Shown in pieces: positions 16,841 through 25,317 of a stretch of DNA of 64,000 nt (its first letter is position 1; the number at the start of each line of letters is the position of its first letter). Source of the DNA: Meridianimarinicoccus marinus (lineage in GTDB: Bacteria > Pseudomonadota > Alphaproteobacteria > Rhodobacterales > Rhodobacteraceae). The DNA lies in NCBI RefSeq assembly GCF_040689105.1, contig NZ_JBFBVU010000003.1, forward strand, positions 205,228 to 269,227, read 5' to 3'. A model generated the notes under the pieces. The model did no database searches. It was given only the letters and a program-made list of their open reading frames with translations, and was not told the DNA's origin. The position numbers and the translations under genes were made by a program.

Positions 16841-18088
16841 ATGACCGACCTTGCATCCGCCGGCCCCGCCGACCCCGACCTGTTCTGGATCGACACGCCC
16901 GAGCATCGCCGCTGGCTGCGCAATCAGGCCGGGGCGCTGCTGGATTTCCATCGTGCCGCCCTTGGCCCCGGACCCGGCTTTCAGAACCTGGCGGTGGACG
17001 GCAGCCCGTTGCCAAGCACGCTGCAGGAGCTGCATCTGACCACCCGGCTTGTCCATTCCTATGCCCTGGGCAAATTGCTGGGGCGCGAGGATGGCGACGC
17101 GATCATCGACCGCGGCATGGATCTGCTGTGGAACAGCCACCGCGACCGCCAGCACGGCGGCTATCTTTGGGGCATCGACGGGCAGACCGCGGCCGACCCG
17201 CGCAAGCTGGCCTATGGACATGTCCATGTGCTTCTGGCCGGGTCGAGCGCGCGGATGGTGGGGCATCCGGATGCCGACCGGCTGATCGCCGATGTCACCG
17301 AGGTTCTGGACCAGCGCTATTGGGAAAACGCGCCGGGGCTGCTGAGCGACGAATACAACCGCGACTGGACCCCGTTTTCCGATTATCGCGGCATGAACGC
17401 CAACATGCACGGGGCCGAGGGGCTGATGACCGCCTATGAAGCCACGGGACGGCAGGTCTATCTGGACCGGGCCGGAAGCATCTTCGCGTTCTTCCTGTAC
17501 GGCAAGGCGCCGGAAAACGGCTGGCGCATCCCCGAGCATTACACCGGCGACTGGTCGGTCGACCGGGACTATTCCGGCGATCCGATGTTCCGCCCCGCAG
17601 GCACCACCCCCGGCCATTCCTTCGAAATGGGGCGACTGCTGCTGCAATACTGGGATCTGACCGGGCGCACCGACGACCGCGCCCCACAGACCGCACGCAA
17701 GCTGATCGACACGGCCTTCGAAGATGCCTGGGACAGCGACCGCGGCGGGATCTTTTACACCCTGAAGCATGGCGGCAGCCCCGGCATCCGGGATCGCTAC
17801 TGGTGGCCGGTGACCGAGGCCATCGGCGCCTACGCCGCCTTGCTGAAAATGGAGCGCAACCGCCAGGACGAAACCCGCTACCGCCAGCTCTGGCAGTTCG
17901 CCGCGTCCCATTTCATCGATACGGACCACGGCGGCTGGTTTCACGAGGTGGACGACAAGGGCCAACCGACCGCGACGCAGTTCAATGGCAAGCCCGACAT
18001 CTACCACGCGCTTCAGGCCTGCCTGTTTCCGCTCAGCCCGGCGTTGTCGCACATCGCGCCCAGCCTGCAGGATCTGCCCTCGGCCTGA
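16841..18088 (+). CDS. AGE-family epimerase/isomerase
   Basis: A 415-residue protein of the N-acylglucosamine 2-epimerase/YihS fold, an (alpha/alpha)6 barrel. Characteristic stretches are LHLTTRLVHSYALGKLLG, YGHVHVLLAGSSARM, RGMNANMHGAEGLMTAYEA, PGHSFEMGRLLLQY and DHGGWFHEVDDKG, which contain the histidines and arginines used for sugar isomerisation. The start at 16841 is preceded by AGAAAGAG. Close relatives isomerise mannose, fructose and glucose or sulfoquinovose. Substrate cannot be assigned here. Confidence 0.85.
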   Translation: MTDLASAGPADPDLFWIDTPEHRRWLRNQAGALLDFHRAALGPGPGFQNLAVDGSPLPSTLQELHLTTRLVHSYALGKLLGREDGDAIIDRGMDLLWNSHRDRQHGGYLWGIDGQTAADPRKLAYGHVHVLLAGSSARMVGHPDADRLIADVTEVLDQRYWENAPGLLSDEYNRDWTPFSDYRGMNANMHGAEGLMTAYEATGRQVYLDRAGSIFAFFLYGKAPENGWRIPEHYTGDWSVDRDYSGDPMFRPAGTTPGHSFEMGRLLLQYWDLTGRTDDRAPQTARKLIDTAFEDAWDSDRGGIFYTLKHGGSPGIRDRYWWPVTEAIGAYAALLKMERNRQDETRYRQLWQFAASHFIDTDHGGWFHEVDDKGQPTATQFNGKPDIYHALQACLFPLSPALSHIAPSLQDLPSA

Positions 18089-18097
18089 GCGGGGCGC

Positions 18098-18754
18098 CTA
18101 TCCGGCTGAAACGCGGGCGCCGAACAGGGCCGAGCCGACGCGCACATGGGAGGCACCCAGTGCGATGGCCTGTTCGAAATCGGCGCTCATGCCCATGGAC
18201 AGGCCGGTCAGCCCGTTGCGCTCGGCCATCTTGCGCAGCAGCGCGAAGTGCAGCGAGGGTTCCTCGTCCACCGGCGGGATGCACATCAACCCGTCCAGTG
18301 TCAGATCCATGGCGCGGCAGGCCCCGACGAAAGCATCCAAGGCCTCGGGCAGAACCCCGGCCTTCTGCGGCTCGGCCCCGGTGTTGACCTGCACGAACAG
18401 CTTCGGGCAATGCCCGCGCTCCTGCGCCAGATCGGCCAGTTTGCGCGCCAGTTTCTCGCGGTCCAGTGAATGGATGGTGCCGAACAGTTCCACTGCTGGG
18501 CGCAGCTTGTTCGATTGCAGCGGCCCGACCAGATGCAGGTCCAGCCGGTCGTACTGCTCCAGCAGCGGGGTCCAGCGTCCGGTAGCTTCCTGCACGCGGT
18601 TCTCGCCGAACACCCGGTGGCCTTCGTCCAGTACCGCGGTCACGCGTTCCAGCGGCTGAACCTTCGAAATGGCGATCAGTGTGGTGCTGCCCTGCGGCCG
18701 GCCGGCAGCGGCTTCGGCCTTGTGGATGCGGGCAGTTATTTCGGCAAGAGGCAT
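18098..18754 (-). CDS. YggS-family PLP homeostasis protein
   Basis: A 218-residue member of the YggS/PROSC family, which binds pyridoxal phosphate and buffers PLP and amino-acid pools. It has the PLP-lysine motif LIAISKVQPLE, the phrase FGENRVQEA, HLVGPLQSNKL, QVNTGAEPQKAG, GLSMGMSADFEQAI and VRVGSALFG. The ATG at 18754 fits the usual length. It lies just downstream of the porin gene on the same strand but beyond a strong terminator, so it is probably transcribed separately. Confidence 0.93.
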   Translation of the reverse strand: MPLAEITARIHKAEAAAGRPQGSTTLIAISKVQPLERVTAVLDEGHRVFGENRVQEATGRWTPLLEQYDRLDLHLVGPLQSNKLRPAVELFGTIHSLDREKLARKLADLAQERGHCPKLFVQVNTGAEPQKAGVLPEALDAFVGACRAMDLTLDGLMCIPPVDEEPSLHFALLRKMAERNGLTGLSMGMSADFEQAIALGASHVRVGSALFGARVSAG

Positions 18755-18804
18755 GGGCGTCTCATGGCTTCCTGAACAGTCGGGAATGTTCAAACATGCA
18801 GGCG

Positions 18805-18841
18805 CACAAAAGGAAAGAGCGGACCCGAAGGCCCGCTCTCC
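18805..18841 (-). terminator. Rho-independent terminator after the porin gene
   Basis: On the minus strand, a hairpin with GAGCGG...CCGCTC arms (inner GCC/GGT pairs, TTC loop) begins about 20 nt after the porin stop and is followed by a T-rich tract TCTTTCCTTTTG. This is a convincing intrinsic terminator. Confidence 0.85.
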
Positions 18842-18861
18842 CAATCAAGATCGTGTTCAGA

Positions 18862-19824
18862 TTAGAACGCGAACTTCAGACCGAAGTCGCCGGTGGTGTC
18901 GCCGCCGAAGACCGACGCGATACCGCCAACCAGCGATGCGCCGCCGCCCAGGTCGTAGGAAGCACCCAGACCGTAGTTTTCCAGCTTGTCGTCGGTGATG
19001 GTACCAATGGTCGAGGTTGCACCCTTCAGACCTTCAAGGACGCGGTAGTAGGCTGCGACCGAGAACTGACCGAAGTCGCCGATGGCCGACACACCGTACT
19101 GGTCAGCGTCCTGGCTGCCCTGCGAGATCTGACCGTAAGCACCCTTCAGAGTGATGTTCGCGAAGGTCACATAGGCCTGACCGATCACCTGCTCGGTGTC
19201 TTCGCCCACGTTGGTGAAGATGTCGTAGTCGGTGCCGTCGATCGAGATCTGCACGGTACCGCCTTCAGGCAGGTATTCGTAGCCGAGGCCAACGCCCCAC
19301 ATGCCACCGTCCCAGCCGGCACCAACCGAGTATTCCTGGTCGTCCGACAGCGACAGACCCAGGGTCAGGCCTTCCCAGGCGTAGGTGTACAGAGCCGACG
19401 GATCGTTGGCGCCGAACAGGTACAGCATTTCGTTCTGGTCGAACAGACCCTGCAGCGAGATCATGGCCAGGTCGCCAACAACGGTCTCGGCTGCGCCGTC
19501 CACGTCACCCATTGCCAGGGTGCCGAAAGTGTCGGACGAGATGAAGACTTCGCCTTCGGTGCCGCTTTTGCCACCGATGGAGTTGTCTGCACGGATCGAG
19601 CCGCCAAAGGTCATGCCGCCGTCGGTTTCACCCGAAGCTGCGAACTTGATGCGGATCCGGCTGTTGAACTGCCAGTTCTGCTCTTCGCCGTAGTTGTCGA
19701 CACGTGCGAATGCGTCATCGTAGTAGACAACACCCATACGGCCGTCGCCCGAAACTTTGACATCTGCGGCTGCGATACCCGCGGTTACGACCAGTGCGGT
19801 CGAGGCAAGAAGAATCTTTTTCAT
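18862..19824 (-). CDS. Outer-membrane porin (Rhodobacter type)
   Basis: A 320-residue general diffusion porin. Residues 1-20 form a signal peptide (MKKILLASTALVVTAGIAAA) and mature DVKVSGDGRMGVVY begins the first beta strand. The chain has alternating beta-strand pattern, acidic loops (constriction-loop candidate around VGDLAMISLQGLFDQ) and the terminal phenylalanine (GLKFAF) required for outer-membrane assembly. Base composition and codon use look like a highly expressed gene. The GAGGGA ribosome site precedes ATG. A strong terminator follows. Trimeric porin function is inferred from family. Confidence 0.92.
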   Translation of the reverse strand: MKKILLASTALVVTAGIAAADVKVSGDGRMGVVYYDDAFARVDNYGEEQNWQFNSRIRIKFAASGETDGGMTFGGSIRADNSIGGKSGTEGEVFISSDTFGTLAMGDVDGAAETVVGDLAMISLQGLFDQNEMLYLFGANDPSALYTYAWEGLTLGLSLSDDQEYSVGAGWDGGMWGVGLGYEYLPEGGTVQISIDGTDYDIFTNVGEDTEQVIGQAYVTFANITLKGAYGQISQGSQDADQYGVSAIGDFGQFSVAAYYRVLEGLKGATSTIGTITDDKLENYGLGASYDLGGGASLVGGIASVFGGDTTGDFGLKFAF

Positions 19825-20077
19825 CGGTTCCCTCGTAGATAAAGGTGGTCCTCAAATCGGGAGCACCCGTTTGAGCTGGACCCTATCTCTCGCTTTCCGC
19901 CGCCCAAAACAAGAAGCACCGAAAGCAACCGCAAATCATGATCCCGAATTGGTGCAGCTTTGCCACAGTGAAACCGGCGCCGCGGCGGTACGGCAAGCGG
20001 ATGCTGCGGCCTTTGGCTTGTCCGCGGCAAGGGGGTCGGCTAGGGATTGCAGGACATCAGGATCAGGAACGACGCGC

Positions 20078-20545
20078 ATGACCTTTAAACCCAGTCGCCC
20101 CTTGCTGTGCACGGTATTGATCTGTGCCGGGCTGGCATCCTGTGGCCCGACCGGGCAGCAGGTGACCGAGGTGCCTCTGGCCGGGGATGATCCGGTGCCC
20201 GACTCGACCCTGTGGGACCTGTTCCAGAATGTCGACGACCCCAATGTCACGCTGGAAGTGAACCGCTACCTGTGGACCGCCGCGCTGGAGGTGCTGGACT
20301 TCATGCCGGTCGAGGCCTCGGATCCGTTTTCCGGCGTCATCGTGATGGGCTATGGCACACCGCCCGGCGGCAGCCGCGCCTATCGCGCCACCGTCTATGT
20401 GCAGGACCCGGCGCTGGATGCCCGGTCGCTGAACCTGGCGTTGTCGTCACGCTCGGGCCCGGCTTCGCCGGACACCGTGCGCGCGGTGGAAGACGCGATC
20501 CTGACCCACGCCCGTATGCTGCGCATCCGCGACCAGAACCTGTAA
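20078..20545 (+). CDS. DUF3576 lipoprotein
   Basis: A 155-residue lipoprotein: signal with lipobox LASC at about residue 22, then TLWDLFQNVDDPNVTLEVNR and YLWTAALEVLDFMP, typical of DUF3576. This family regularly sits upstream of leuS in Alphaproteobacteria, as here, with leuS beginning 65 nt downstream. Probably lipidated and exported; biochemical role unknown. The start at 20078 is the ATG directly before a positively charged signal peptide. Confidence 0.85.
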   Translation: MTFKPSRPLLCTVLICAGLASCGPTGQQVTEVPLAGDDPVPDSTLWDLFQNVDDPNVTLEVNRYLWTAALEVLDFMPVEASDPFSGVIVMGYGTPPGGSRAYRATVYVQDPALDARSLNLALSSRSGPASPDTVRAVEDAILTHARMLRIRDQNL

Positions 20546-20610
20546 CGCCGGTTTCGGGGCGGCAGCGTCCGGCCGGTGTGACCAAGACCAAGAATCAGAA
20601 AGATCAGCCC

Positions 20611-23175
20611 ATGTCGCGATACGACGCCGCCACCATCGAAGCAAAATGGCAGCAGGCCTGGGACGAGGCCGAGGTGTTCCGGGCCAAGGCCGACCCGGGC
20701 CGTCCCAAGTATTACGTGCTCGAGATGTTCCCCTACCCCTCGGGCGCGCTGCACATGGGCCATGTGCGCAACTACGCCATGGGCGACGTGGTGGCGCGCT
20801 ACAAGGCGGCGCAGGGATTCTCGGTGATGCATCCGATGGGCTGGGACGCCTTCGGCCTGCCGGCGGAAAACGCCGCTATGGAGCGCAAGATCCATCCCGG
20901 CGAATGGACCTATGCCAATATCGCCAACATGAAGCAGCAATTCGCCAGCCTCGGGCTGTCGCTGGACTGGTCGCGCGAATTCGCCACCTGCGATCCCGAA
21001 TACTATGGCCAGCAGCAGGCGCTGTTCATCGACTTCCTCGACAAGGGTCTGGTGTATCGCAAGAACGCGGTGGTGAACTGGGATCCGGTGGACATGACCG
21101 TTCTGGCCAACGAGCAGGTGGAAAACGGGCGCGGCTGGCGCTCGGGCGCGCTGGTCGAGCGCAAGGAGCTGACGCAGTGGTTCTTCCGCATCTCGGAGCA
21201 TTCCGAGGAATTGCTCACCGCGCTGGACGGGCTGACCGACTGGCCCGAGAAGGTGCGCACCATGCAGGCCAACTGGATCGGCCGAAGCCAGGGCCTGAAG
21301 TTCGCCTTCGACCTGACCGCGCCCGCCGGCGGGCAGGAGAAGATCGAGGTCTTCACCACCCGGCCCGACACGCTGATGGGGGCCAGCTTCGTCGGCATTT
21401 CGCCCGACCATCCGCTGGCCCGTGCGCTGGAAGCCGAGAACCCCGAAATCGCCGCCTTCTGTGCCGAATGCCGGCGCATGGGCACCTCGGAGGCGGATCT
21501 GGAAACCGCCGAGAAGAAAGGCTTCGACACAGGGTTGAAGGCACGCCACCCCCTTGATCCGTCTTGGGAATTGCCGGTCTGGATCGCCAATTTCATCCTG
21601 ATGGACTATGGCACCGGCGCGGTCTTTGCCTGCCCGGCCCATGACCAGCGCGATTTCGAGTTCTCGCGCAAATACGGCCTGCCGATCAAATCGGTCTTCG
21701 TGCCCGCCGATGCGCCCGCGGAGGCCGGGCCTGAGTATTTGGACCAAGAAAAAGAAGCATTCGTGCCCGCGAAAACCGAAGCTGTGCGTTATGTCATGGC
21801 TTTCGCGGGCGATCCGAAAACCGGCGAGGAAGGAGTTGCAGCGGCCATCGCGGCGGCGGAATCCGCCGGATGGGGCGAGGGCGTGACCCAGTTCCGGCTG
21901 CGCGACTGGGGGCTGTCGCGGCAGCGCTACTGGGGCTGTCCGATCCCGGTGGTGCATTGCGAGACCTGCGGCGTGGTGCCGGAGAAAAAGGAAAACCTGC
22001 CGGTCCGCCTACCCGAGGATGTCAGTTTCGACAAGCCCGGCAATCCGCTGGACCGGCATCCGACCTGGCGCGATGTGCCCTGCCCCGCCTGCGGCGCGCC
22101 CGCCAAGCGCGAAACGGACACCATGGACACCTTTGTGGACAGTTCATGGTATTACGCGCGGTTCACCTCGCCGGGGGCGGTGACGCCCACCGACCGGGCC
22201 GAGGCGGACTACTGGATGAACGTCGACCAGTATATCGGCGGCATCGAACACGCGATTCTGCATCTGCTGTATTCGCGGTTCTTCGCTCGCGCCATGGCGA
22301 TCTGCGGGCATCTGCCTGACAGCGCGAAGGAGCCGTTCAACGCGCTGTTCACGCAAGGCATGGTCACCCATGAGATCTATCAGACCCGAGATGACCGGGG
22401 CCGCCCGGTTTATCACCTGCCGACAGATGTGCAGGACGGCAAGCTGGCGGATGGCACCGAGGTCGAGGTGATTCCCTCGGCCAAGATGTCCAAATCCAAG
22501 AAGAATGTCGTCGATCCGGTGGCCATCGTAGCCGGTTTCGGCGCCGACACAGCGCGCTGGTTCATGCTGTCCGACAGCCCGCCTGAGCGCGACGTGGAGT
22601 GGACCGCAGCCGGGGCCGAAAGCGCCTTCAAGCATCTGTCGCGGGTCTGGCGCATGGCCAGCGAGCTGGCCGCCCATGCCGAGGCCGGCGGCGAGATCGG
22701 CGACGACGATCTGGCTCGCGCCACCGCCCGTGCCATCCGCGACGTGACCGAGGGGATCGAGGGCTTTGCCTTCAACACTTCGGTGGCCAAGCTTTATGGG
22801 TTCACCAACACGCTGCACAAATCCAAGGCGCTCGAGGCCGACCGGGCCCGCGCGCTGCGGGTGATGGCGCAACTGATGTCGCCGATGACCCCGCATCTGG
22901 CCGAGGAAATCTGGTCGATGCTGAAGGGCGAAGGGCTTGTCGCGCAAGCCGCCTGGCCGAAGGCCGATCCGGCGCTGCTGGTCGAGGCCAATGTGACCCT
23001 GCCGATCCAGATCAACGGCAAGCGCAAGGCCGAGATCTCGGTCGCCAAGGACATGCCCAAGGCCGAGATCGAGGCCGTGGTGCTGGCCCATGAGGCGGTG
23101 CTGAAGGCCCTGGCCGGCGGCGCGCCAAAAAAGCTGATCGTGGTGCCGGGGCGCATCGTCAATGTGGTGGTCTGA
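20611..23175 (+). CDS. leuS: Leucyl-tRNA synthetase
   Basis: Charges tRNA-Leu. The 854-residue class I synthetase has the HIGH-type motif PYPSGALHMGHVRNY near residue 45, the editing (CP1) domain with TTRPDTLMGASF, a zinc-finger-like pair CETCG and CPACG, and the KMSKS loop AKMSKSKKNVVDP near residue 630. Inside the variable segment after the editing domain, DNA at 21732-21757 is a copy of a dispersed AT-rich repeat, coding EYLDQEKE in frame. The 3' end overlaps lptE by 14 nt. Start at 20611 gives the standard N-terminus SRYDAATIEAKWQ. Confidence 0.97.
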   Translation: MSRYDAATIEAKWQQAWDEAEVFRAKADPGRPKYYVLEMFPYPSGALHMGHVRNYAMGDVVARYKAAQGFSVMHPMGWDAFGLPAENAAMERKIHPGEWTYANIANMKQQFASLGLSLDWSREFATCDPEYYGQQQALFIDFLDKGLVYRKNAVVNWDPVDMTVLANEQVENGRGWRSGALVERKELTQWFFRISEHSEELLTALDGLTDWPEKVRTMQANWIGRSQGLKFAFDLTAPAGGQEKIEVFTTRPDTLMGASFVGISPDHPLARALEAENPEIAAFCAECRRMGTSEADLETAEKKGFDTGLKARHPLDPSWELPVWIANFILMDYGTGAVFACPAHDQRDFEFSRKYGLPIKSVFVPADAPAEAGPEYLDQEKEAFVPAKTEAVRYVMAFAGDPKTGEEGVAAAIAAAESAGWGEGVTQFRLRDWGLSRQRYWGCPIPVVHCETCGVVPEKKENLPVRLPEDVSFDKPGNPLDRHPTWRDVPCPACGAPAKRETDTMDTFVDSSWYYARFTSPGAVTPTDRAEADYWMNVDQYIGGIEHAILHLLYSRFFARAMAICGHLPDSAKEPFNALFTQGMVTHEIYQTRDDRGRPVYHLPTDVQDGKLADGTEVEVIPSAKMSKSKKNVVDPVAIVAGFGADTARWFMLSDSPPERDVEWTAAGAESAFKHLSRVWRMASELAAHAEAGGEIGDDDLARATARAIRDVTEGIEGFAFNTSVAKLYGFTNTLHKSKALEADRARALRVMAQLMSPMTPHLAEEIWSMLKGEGLVAQAAWPKADPALLVEANVTLPIQINGKRKAEISVAKDMPKAEIEAVVLAHEAVLKALAGGAPKKLIVVPGRIVNVVV
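21732..21757 (+). repeat. Dispersed repeat, copy 1 (inside leuS)
   Basis: TGAGTATTTggacCAAGAA followed by AAAGAAG. It matches the copies at 26954, 40859 (reverse) and 63782 in the TGAGTATTT and CAAGAARAAG blocks. It is read in frame as part of LeuRS. Confidence 0.7.
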
Positions 23176-23674
23176 GACCAGCCCCGGGCCGACAAGGCGC
23201 GGCACTCTGGCCGCGCTGGCGGCGGTTCTTGTGGCCTCGGCCTGTGAATTCACGCCGGTTTACGCGCCTGGCGGACAGGGCGCGGCCCTGTCGGGCAACG
23301 TCGATGTGGCCTTCCAGAACGGCAATGTGGAGTTTTCTCTGGGGCAGGCGTTGCAGGATCGGCTGGGGCCGCCGCAATCGCCGCGCTACCGGCTGAGCTA
23401 TACCCTGCGCACCCGCTCCGAACGGGTGGCGATCACCACCGCGCAAAGCACCAACCAGTTCAACCTGATCGGCGTGGCGACCTATCAGCTGGTCGACACT
23501 TCGACCGGCGGCGTTGCCATGTCGGGGCGGGTGGACGGGTTTTCCAGCTACAACTCGTCGGGCATTTCGGTGTCCACGCAGGCGGCCGAGCGTGACGGCT
23601 ATGACCGCCTGACGGTGATCCTGGCCGACAAGATCATGTCGCGCCTGATCGCCGGGCCGGAGTTGTCGCGGTGA
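23162..23674 (+). CDS. lptE: LPS-assembly lipoprotein LptE
   Basis: Plug component of the LptDE outer-membrane complex that inserts lipopolysaccharide. The 170-residue protein has an N-terminal signal with the lipobox VASAC, then EFTPVYAPGG, which is a typical LptE start (phenylalanine-tyrosine-P pattern after the lipid cysteine), and YRLSYTLRTRSERVAI. It overlaps leuS by 14 nt and holA by 4 nt, the conserved leuS-lptE-holA order in this group. Sequence conservation in LptE is low, so context carries much of the call. Confidence 0.88.
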   Translation: MWWSETSPGPTRRGTLAALAAVLVASACEFTPVYAPGGQGAALSGNVDVAFQNGNVEFSLGQALQDRLGPPQSPRYRLSYTLRTRSERVAITTAQSTNQFNLIGVATYQLVDTSTGGVAMSGRVDGFSSYNSSGISVSTQAAERDGYDRLTVILADKIMSRLIAGPELSR

Positions 23675-24696
23675 AACTATCTGCACGGGATGCGGCCGGG
23701 TATTTTGCCCGCCCGGACCCGAAGAAGGCGGGGCTGCTGATCTATGGTCCCGACGCCATGCGCGTGGCGCTGAAACGCCAGCAGGTCATCGCCGCGCTTG
23801 TGGGGCCTGAAGGCGAGGCCGAGATGCGGCTGACCCGGCTGGCCCCCGGCGATCTGCGCGGCGATCCGGCGGCGCTGGGGGATGCGACCCGCGCGGCGGG
23901 GTTCTTTCCCGGCCCGCGCGTGGTCTTCGTGGACATGGCCCCCGACAGTCTGGCCGGTGCCGTGACATCCGCGCTGGAGGCCTGGCAGCCCGGCGATGCG
24001 CAGATCGTCGTGACCGCCGGCAACCTGAAAAAATCCTCGGCCCTGCGCAAGCTGTTCGAGACGCACAAGTCGGTCTATGCAGCAGCGGTCTATGCCGATC
24101 CACCCAACCGCGTTGAGATCGAGGCTGCACTGGCGCAGGCCGGGCTGCGGGATCTGCCGCGCGCGGCGATGGACGATCTGGTGGCGCTGGCCGAAACCCT
24201 CGACCCCGGCGATTTCGCCCAGAACGTGGAAAAACTGGCGCTGTACAAGCTGAACGATCCCGCGCCGGTCAGCGGCGAGGATATTGCCGCCATCGCCCCC
24301 CTGTCCACCGAGGCCGAAGTCGATCAGCTTCTGGCGGTGGTGGCGGGCGGACGCGCCGATGCGCTGGCCACCACACTGCGGCGGCTGAAGGATCAGGGCG
24401 TCGCGCCGGTGACCCTGTGCATCGGGGCGCTGATGCATTTCCGTACCCTGCACATGATCGCCGCCCATCCCGGCGGCGTGTCCGAGGGCGTCGCCCGGCT
24501 GCGGCCGCCGCTGTTCGGCCCGCGCCGCAACGCCATGCAGCGGCAGGCCCAGCACTGGGGGGCCGCACGGCTGGAAGAGGCGCTGGCGGTGCTGGTTGAA
24601 ACCGATCTGGCGCTGCGCGCGGCCGGGGCCACGGCGCCGCAGGCCGCATTGATGGAACGGGCCCTGTTCCGTCTGACATATCTGGGGAGACGTTGA
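23671..24696 (+). CDS. holA: DNA polymerase III subunit delta
   Basis: Clamp-loader subunit that opens the beta sliding clamp. The 341-residue protein has LLIYGPDAMRVALKRQQVI near the N-terminus, RVVFVDMAPDS, a degenerate AAA+ core, ANPPN-like YADPPNRVEIEA, and the collar-domain stretch RLKDQGVAPVTLCIGALMHF. It overlaps lptE by 4 nt. Length is typical for HolA. Confidence 0.92.
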   Translation: MKLSARDAAGYFARPDPKKAGLLIYGPDAMRVALKRQQVIAALVGPEGEAEMRLTRLAPGDLRGDPAALGDATRAAGFFPGPRVVFVDMAPDSLAGAVTSALEAWQPGDAQIVVTAGNLKKSSALRKLFETHKSVYAAAVYADPPNRVEIEAALAQAGLRDLPRAAMDDLVALAETLDPGDFAQNVEKLALYKLNDPAPVSGEDIAAIAPLSTEAEVDQLLAVVAGGRADALATTLRRLKDQGVAPVTLCIGALMHFRTLHMIAAHPGGVSEGVARLRPPLFGPRRNAMQRQAQHWGAARLEEALAVLVETDLALRAAGATAPQAALMERALFRLTYLGRR

Positions 24697-24699
24697 ACC

Positions 24700-25317
24700 A
24701 TGTACACCGTGATCGGACTGCCGCGCACCCGCACCTTCCGCGTGATCTGGATGCTGGAGGAAGCGGGGCTGGACTATGATCTGATCCCGGCGCCGCCGCA
24801 ATCGGACCGGGTCGTCGCCCACAACGATCTGGGCAAGGTACCGATCCTTCTGGTCGAGGGCGAGCCGCTGACCGACAGCACCGCGATCCTGAACTTTCTG
24901 TCCGACCGGCACGAGGTTCTGACCTATCCTGCAGGCTCGATGGAGCGCGCCCGCCAGGACGGGCTGACGCATTTCCTGCTGGACCAGTTCGATGCGGCGC
25001 TGTGGACCGCCGCGCGGCACAGTTTCATCCTGCCTGAGGAACACCGGATGCCCGCCATCAAGGACAGCCTGCGGTGGGAGATGCGACGCTCGGCCAAGGC
25101 GCTGGCGCGGCGCATCGGCGACGGTCCCTGCCTGATGGGCGAGGTTCTGACCGTCCCTGACATCCTTGCCGCCCATTGCCTGAACTGGGCCAATGTGGCG
25201 AAATTCGACCTGAACCTGCCGGAGCTGGACGATTATCTGGCGCGGATGCAGGCGCGACCGGCCTACAAGGCGGCGGTGGCGCGCGGGCAGGCGGCACTCA
25301 ACTCAGACGCGGGCTGA
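24700..25317 (+). CDS. Glutathione S-transferase family protein
   Basis: A 205-residue GST-like protein: an N-terminal thioredoxin-fold domain (TVIGLPRTRTFRVIWMLEEA, NDLGKVPILLVEG, LTDSTAILNFLSD; the LTDSTAI segment binds the glutamyl moiety) and an all-helical C-terminal domain with VPDILAAHCLNWA. It starts 3 nt after holA, so it may be co-transcribed. Its end overlaps the convergent flavoprotein gene by 20 bp. Substrate unknown. Confidence 0.88.
   Translation: MYTVIGLPRTRTFRVIWMLEEAGLDYDLIPAPPQSDRVVAHNDLGKVPILLVEGEPLTDSTAILNFLSDRHEVLTYPAGSMERARQDGLTHFLLDQFDAALWTAARHSFILPEEHRMPAIKDSLRWEMRRSAKALARRIGDGPCLMGEVLTVPDILAAHCLNWANVAKFDLNLPELDDYLARMQARPAYKAAVARGQAALNSDAG

Noticed and set aside
23677..25176. 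499-codon antisense frame over holA and the GST gene
   Set aside because: Both sense genes are well supported; the antisense product is low-complexity and spans two genes.
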